Program-made: the position numbers and the translations under genes | Origin: Sva-07 sp963716095 | GTDB lineage: Bacteria; Actinomycetota; Acidimicrobiia; Acidimicrobiales; Ilumatobacteraceae | Assembly (NCBI GenBank): GCA_963716095.1 | Contig: CAVQSV010000015.1 | Coordinates: forward strand, 1 to 64,000 | Direction: 5' to 3' | Length of the DNA: 64,000 nucleotides | Notes under the pieces: generated by a model | Told to the model about the DNA's origin: nothing | What the model saw: the letters and a program-made list of their open reading frames with translations, nothing else | Databases searched by the model: none | In this document: piece by piece, positions 61,402 to 64,000 of the stretch | Numbering within the stretch: position 1 is the stretch's first letter | How the letters are laid out: each line of letters starts with the position of its first letter

Positions 61402-62839
61402 ATGGCAGACGTCACACTCCCACAGCTCGGTGAAACGGTCACCGAGGGCACGATCACCCAGTGGTTCAAGAACGTCGGCGACACCGTCGCCGAAGACGAG
61501 CCGTTGTTCGAAGTGTCGACCGACAAGGTCGACACCGAAGTGCCGTCGCCGGTCGCCGGTGTGCTCACCGAGATCCGAGTGCAGGAGGGCGACACCGTCG
61601 ACGTCGGCACCGTGATCGCCGTCGTCGGCGATGCCGATGGGGCGGCACCCGCCGCGCCCGCCGCCGAACCCGAGTCGGCGCCGGAGCCGGCGCCGGCACC
61701 AGCACCGGCACCAGCACCGGCACCGGCACCAGAACCCGCACCGCGCCGGCTGTCGACGCCGCCACCGCCCCCTGCGCCGCCCGCACCCGCTGCGCCGGCG
61801 GCAACACCGGCGGCGGCCTCTGCCCGTTCTGCCGAGACCGCCCAGGCGGGCGACAATCGGTTGCTGTCACCAGTGGTGCGGCGGCTCGTCAACGAGCACG
61901 GTCTCGATCCCGATGCCATCACCGGTTCGGGCCCCGGCGGGCGGATCACCCGTGACGACGTCCTCGACCACATCGACGCCACCGGTGCCACCAGCCAGGG
62001 TTCGACACCCGCCCCAGCACCTGCTGCACCGGCCGGACCTCCTCCGGCAGCGCCGACACCGGCACCAGCACCGGGCCCTGCGCCCGCACCCGCCTCGGCG
62101 TCTGGCCCTGCCCCGAGTGCGGGCGAGCGCGACACGACCGTGCCGTTGTCGAAGATCCGTCGTCTGACCGGCGATCACATGGTGATGAGCAAGGCGACCA
62201 GCCCGCACGCCTTCAGCGTGGTCGAGGTCGACTTCGCCAACGTCGATGTCGTACGCGGCAAGGTCAAGTCCGAGTGGAAGGCCACTCACGGCTTCAGCCT
62301 CACCTACCTGCCCTTCATCGCTCGGGCGGTCATCGATGGTCTGAGCGAGTTCCCGCACCTCAACGCCAGCGTCGGCGAATCCGACCTGATCGTGCACAAC
62401 TACATCGATCTCGGCATCGCCGTCGACCTCGACTACGACGGGCTGCTCGCCCCGGTCGTCCGCGACGCCGAAACGAAGCGGCTCGCAGCGATCGCGTCGG
62501 AGATCTCCGACCTTGCCGACCGGGCCCGCACCCGCAAGCTGAGCCCCGACGAGATCTCGGGGGGAACGCTTCACGCTCAGCAACAACGGCTCGGCCGGAT
62601 CGGTGCTCACGATGCCGATCATCAACCAGCCGCAGGTGGCGATCATCTCGACCGACGCGATCGTGCGCAAGCCGGTGGTCACCAGTGGACCCGACGGCGG
62701 CGAAGCCATCGCGATTCACCCGGTCGGCAACCTGGCCATGAGCTGGGACCACCGGGCATTCGACGGCGCCTACGCCGCCCGGTTCCTCGCCCGGGTCAAG
62801 GAGATCCTCGAGACCAAGGACTGGTCGACCGAGCTCTGA
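61402..62839 (+). CDS. sucB: Dihydrolipoyllysine acyltransferase (E2), frameshifted
   Basis: About 479 aa. One lipoyl domain at the N-terminus (MADVTLPQLGETVTEGTITQ; lipoyl-Lys in EVSTDKVDTEVPSP), an Ala/Pro-rich hinge, a peripheral E3/E1-binding domain (LLSPVVRRLVNEHGLDPDAI), a second hinge, and the catalytic core with IRRLTGDHMVMSKATSPHAF. A shift near 62567 (one surplus base) moves the reading to the frame holding PIINQPQVAIISTDAI and the active site SWDHRAFDGAYAARFL, ending at 62839. Actinobacterial E2 of this type can serve both pyruvate and 2-oxoglutarate dehydrogenases, so dlaT is an equally good name. Only one lipoyl domain is present. Confidence 0.93.
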
Positions 62840-62853
62840 CGCTCGGCCATGTC

Positions 62854-63591
62854 GTGACCGATCCGCTCCGCGTCCGGTGGCTGGGGCGCGTGCCCTACCG
62901 CGAGGCGCTCGCGGTCCAATCGGCGCTCTTCGAACACGGCAGCGACCAGCACCTGTTGCTGCTCGAACACCCGCACGTGTTCACCCACGGCAAGCGGGCC
63001 GACCTCGCCACCAACCTGCGCTGCGAACCCGCAGCGGTCGGCGCTGAACTCGTCGCGGTCAAACGTGGCGGCGACATCACCTATCACGGGCCGGGCCAGC
63101 TGGTCGGCTACCCGATCGTCAATGTCGACAATCGGCTCGGTGCGTCCGACCACGTCTGCAACGTCGAGGGTCTGGTCATCGACGCCTTGGCCGAACTCGG
63201 CCTACCGAACGCGGGGCGCCTCGACGGTTTCGCCGGCGTGTGGCTCGACGTCGACCATCCCGACCCGGACGTGCACCCCCGCAAGATCTGCGCGATCGGC
63301 GTCCGGCTCGCCCACGGCCGGACGATGCACGGCTTTGCGCTCAACGTCACCACCGACATGGCGTACCTGCGCGAGCACATCGTGCCGTGCGGCATCGGCG
63401 ACAAGCCGGTCACCTCGCTCGTCGAGGAAGGCATCGAGGTGTCGATGGATGAGGTGGTCGACGTGATCGCCCGGCTCGCTGCCGAACGGTGGGCCGACGG
63501 CGCAGTCGAACGTCAGGACGTCGCCTGGAAGCACGCCGTCGACGGTCGCGACCTGTCGGCGTTCTCGCGCGGAGAGGGCCCCGGAGCGCAG
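62854..63591 (+). CDS. lipB: Octanoyltransferase LipB (continuous with lipA frame)
   Basis: It moves octanoate from acyl-carrier protein to the lipoyl domain of E2, the first step of lipoylation. The motif order is VRWLGRVPYREALAVQSALF, LLLEHPHVFTHGKR, the active-site region RGGDITYHGPGQLVGYPI, KICAIGVRLAHG (Lys) and HIVPCGIGDKPVTSL (catalytic Cys). The GTG at 62854 lies 14 bases after the E2 stop. There is no stop codon between this domain and the lipA part: the frame runs on with full coding bias through AFSRGEGPGAQ into VKLVSDRAAARLEAAG. I end it before the GTG at 63592, but a natural LipB-LipA fusion is possible. Confidence 0.9.
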
Positions 63592-64000
63592 GTGAAGCTG
63601 GTGTCCGATCGAGCCGCTGCTCGGCTCGAAGCCGCAGGCGTCACCGAGGGCTTGTCGATCGAGACGCGCAAGCCCGAGTGGCTGCGCCCCAAGGTCGAAC
63701 TCGGCGCCGGACGTGATGTCGCTGAAGAAGACGGTGCGCGACCTCGACCTCGTCACCGTGTGCGAGGACGCCGGCTGCCCGAACCTGTCCGAATGCTGGT
63801 CCGACGGCACCGCGACCTTCATGGTGCTGGGGGAACGGTGCACCCGGGCGTGCGGGTTCTGCCTGGTCGATACGAACAAGCCGCTCGCGCCGGCCGCTGA
63901 CGAGCCGACACGGGTTGCCGAGGCGATCGACCGGATGGGTCTCGACCACGCCGTGCTCACCATGGTGGCTCGTGACGATCTCGCCGACGGCGGCATGGCC
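63592..64000 (+). CDS. lipA: Lipoyl synthase LipA, N-terminal part, frameshifted and cut by the window end
   Basis: A radical-SAM enzyme that inserts two sulfurs into octanoyl-E2. The N-terminus reads GLSIETRKPEWLRPKVELG. After a shift near 63706 it continues SLKKTVRDLDLVTVCEDAGC and PNLSEC, which is the auxiliary-cluster CX4CX5C motif. Then CTRACGFC is the radical-SAM CX3CX2C motif, and DEPTRVAEAIDRMGLDHAVL and VARDDLADGGMA follow to the edge of the window. The GTG at 63592 gives a plausible start if it is a separate gene. The rest lies beyond base 64000. Confidence 0.9.

Noticed and set aside
61680..61760. GCACCGGCACCA-type tandem repeat
   Set aside because: It codes for the Ala/Pro hinge of the E2 subunit and is expected there, so it is not an independent repeat element.
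1..64000. CRISPR arrays, rRNA, tRNA genes, insertion-sequence transposases, prophage genes
   Set aside because: I looked for regular direct repeats with spacers, tRNA-like cloverleaf ends, transposase DDE patterns and phage structural genes on both strands and saw none that I could support.

Overview
The window is high-GC DNA with strong G/C third-position bias and dense, overlapping genes. It looks like an actinobacterium, most likely of the Acidimicrobiia (Ilumatobacter-like). Supporting evidence: a single-chain (homodimeric) pyruvate dehydrogenase E1, a mycothiol-type DinB-like enzyme, a lpdA / E2 / lipB / lipA cluster with a nearby TIGR01777 epimerase as in other actinobacteria, and large secreted proteins carrying a repeated 'VDTRxGxG' domain. 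The lineage is inferred from gene content only.

Layout. 0-11 kb is mixed chromosomal DNA: the end of a sugar ABC ATPase, a metallo-beta-lactamase hydrolase, a methyltransferase and glycosyltransferase pair, a VapBC-type toxin-antitoxin pair split by a hairpin repeat, an acyl-CoA dehydrogenase, a mycothiol-dependent family protein, and a secreted metzincin protease whose upstream region is rich in palindromes and tandem repeats. 11.3-43 kb is a surface-glycan region. It holds a CMP-nonulosonate (sialic-acid-like) unit (neuA-neuB-neuC plus a putative transferase), two ABC-2 polysaccharide exporters (Wzm/Wzt pairs), a Stealth-type hexose-1-phosphate transferase, a polyprenyl-phosphate glycosylphosphotransferase that could start chains, many family 2 and family 4 glycosyltransferases, methyltransferases, and large membrane proteins (DUF2142-like, GT-C-like, YfhO-like). 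43-55 kb holds aceE, rnhA, a giant SpoIID / peptidoglycan-binding / SGNH / repeat protein, an SDR, a class III nucleotide cyclase and argJ with an overlapping MarR regulator. 56-64 kb holds an FAD oxidoreductase operon, then the 2-oxoacid dehydrogenase and lipoylation cluster lpdA - E2 - lipB - lipA. The window ends inside lipA.

Two general points. First, about 17 recognisable genes are broken by one or more single-base shifts, often in G or C runs. neuB alone needs about six. Downstream frames resume perfectly conserved family sequence, so I treat these as probable sequence errors and give the full reconstructed gene spans. Second, the most striking signal is a thioredoxin/TlpA-like lipoprotein at 58675-59331. 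An in-frame UGA sits exactly where the first cysteine of its CxxC motif should be. A hairpin with a GGUC apical loop lies 26 nt downstream. This fits a selenocysteine (UxxC) protein.

How the genes work together. The glycan region could make an activated nonulosonate and other sugar units, start a chain on a polyprenyl carrier, extend and decorate it, and export it through ABC-2 transporters. The repeat-bearing secreted proteins would act at the cell wall or outside. AceE, E2 and LpdA would form a 2-oxoacid dehydrogenase complex lipoylated by LipB and LipA.
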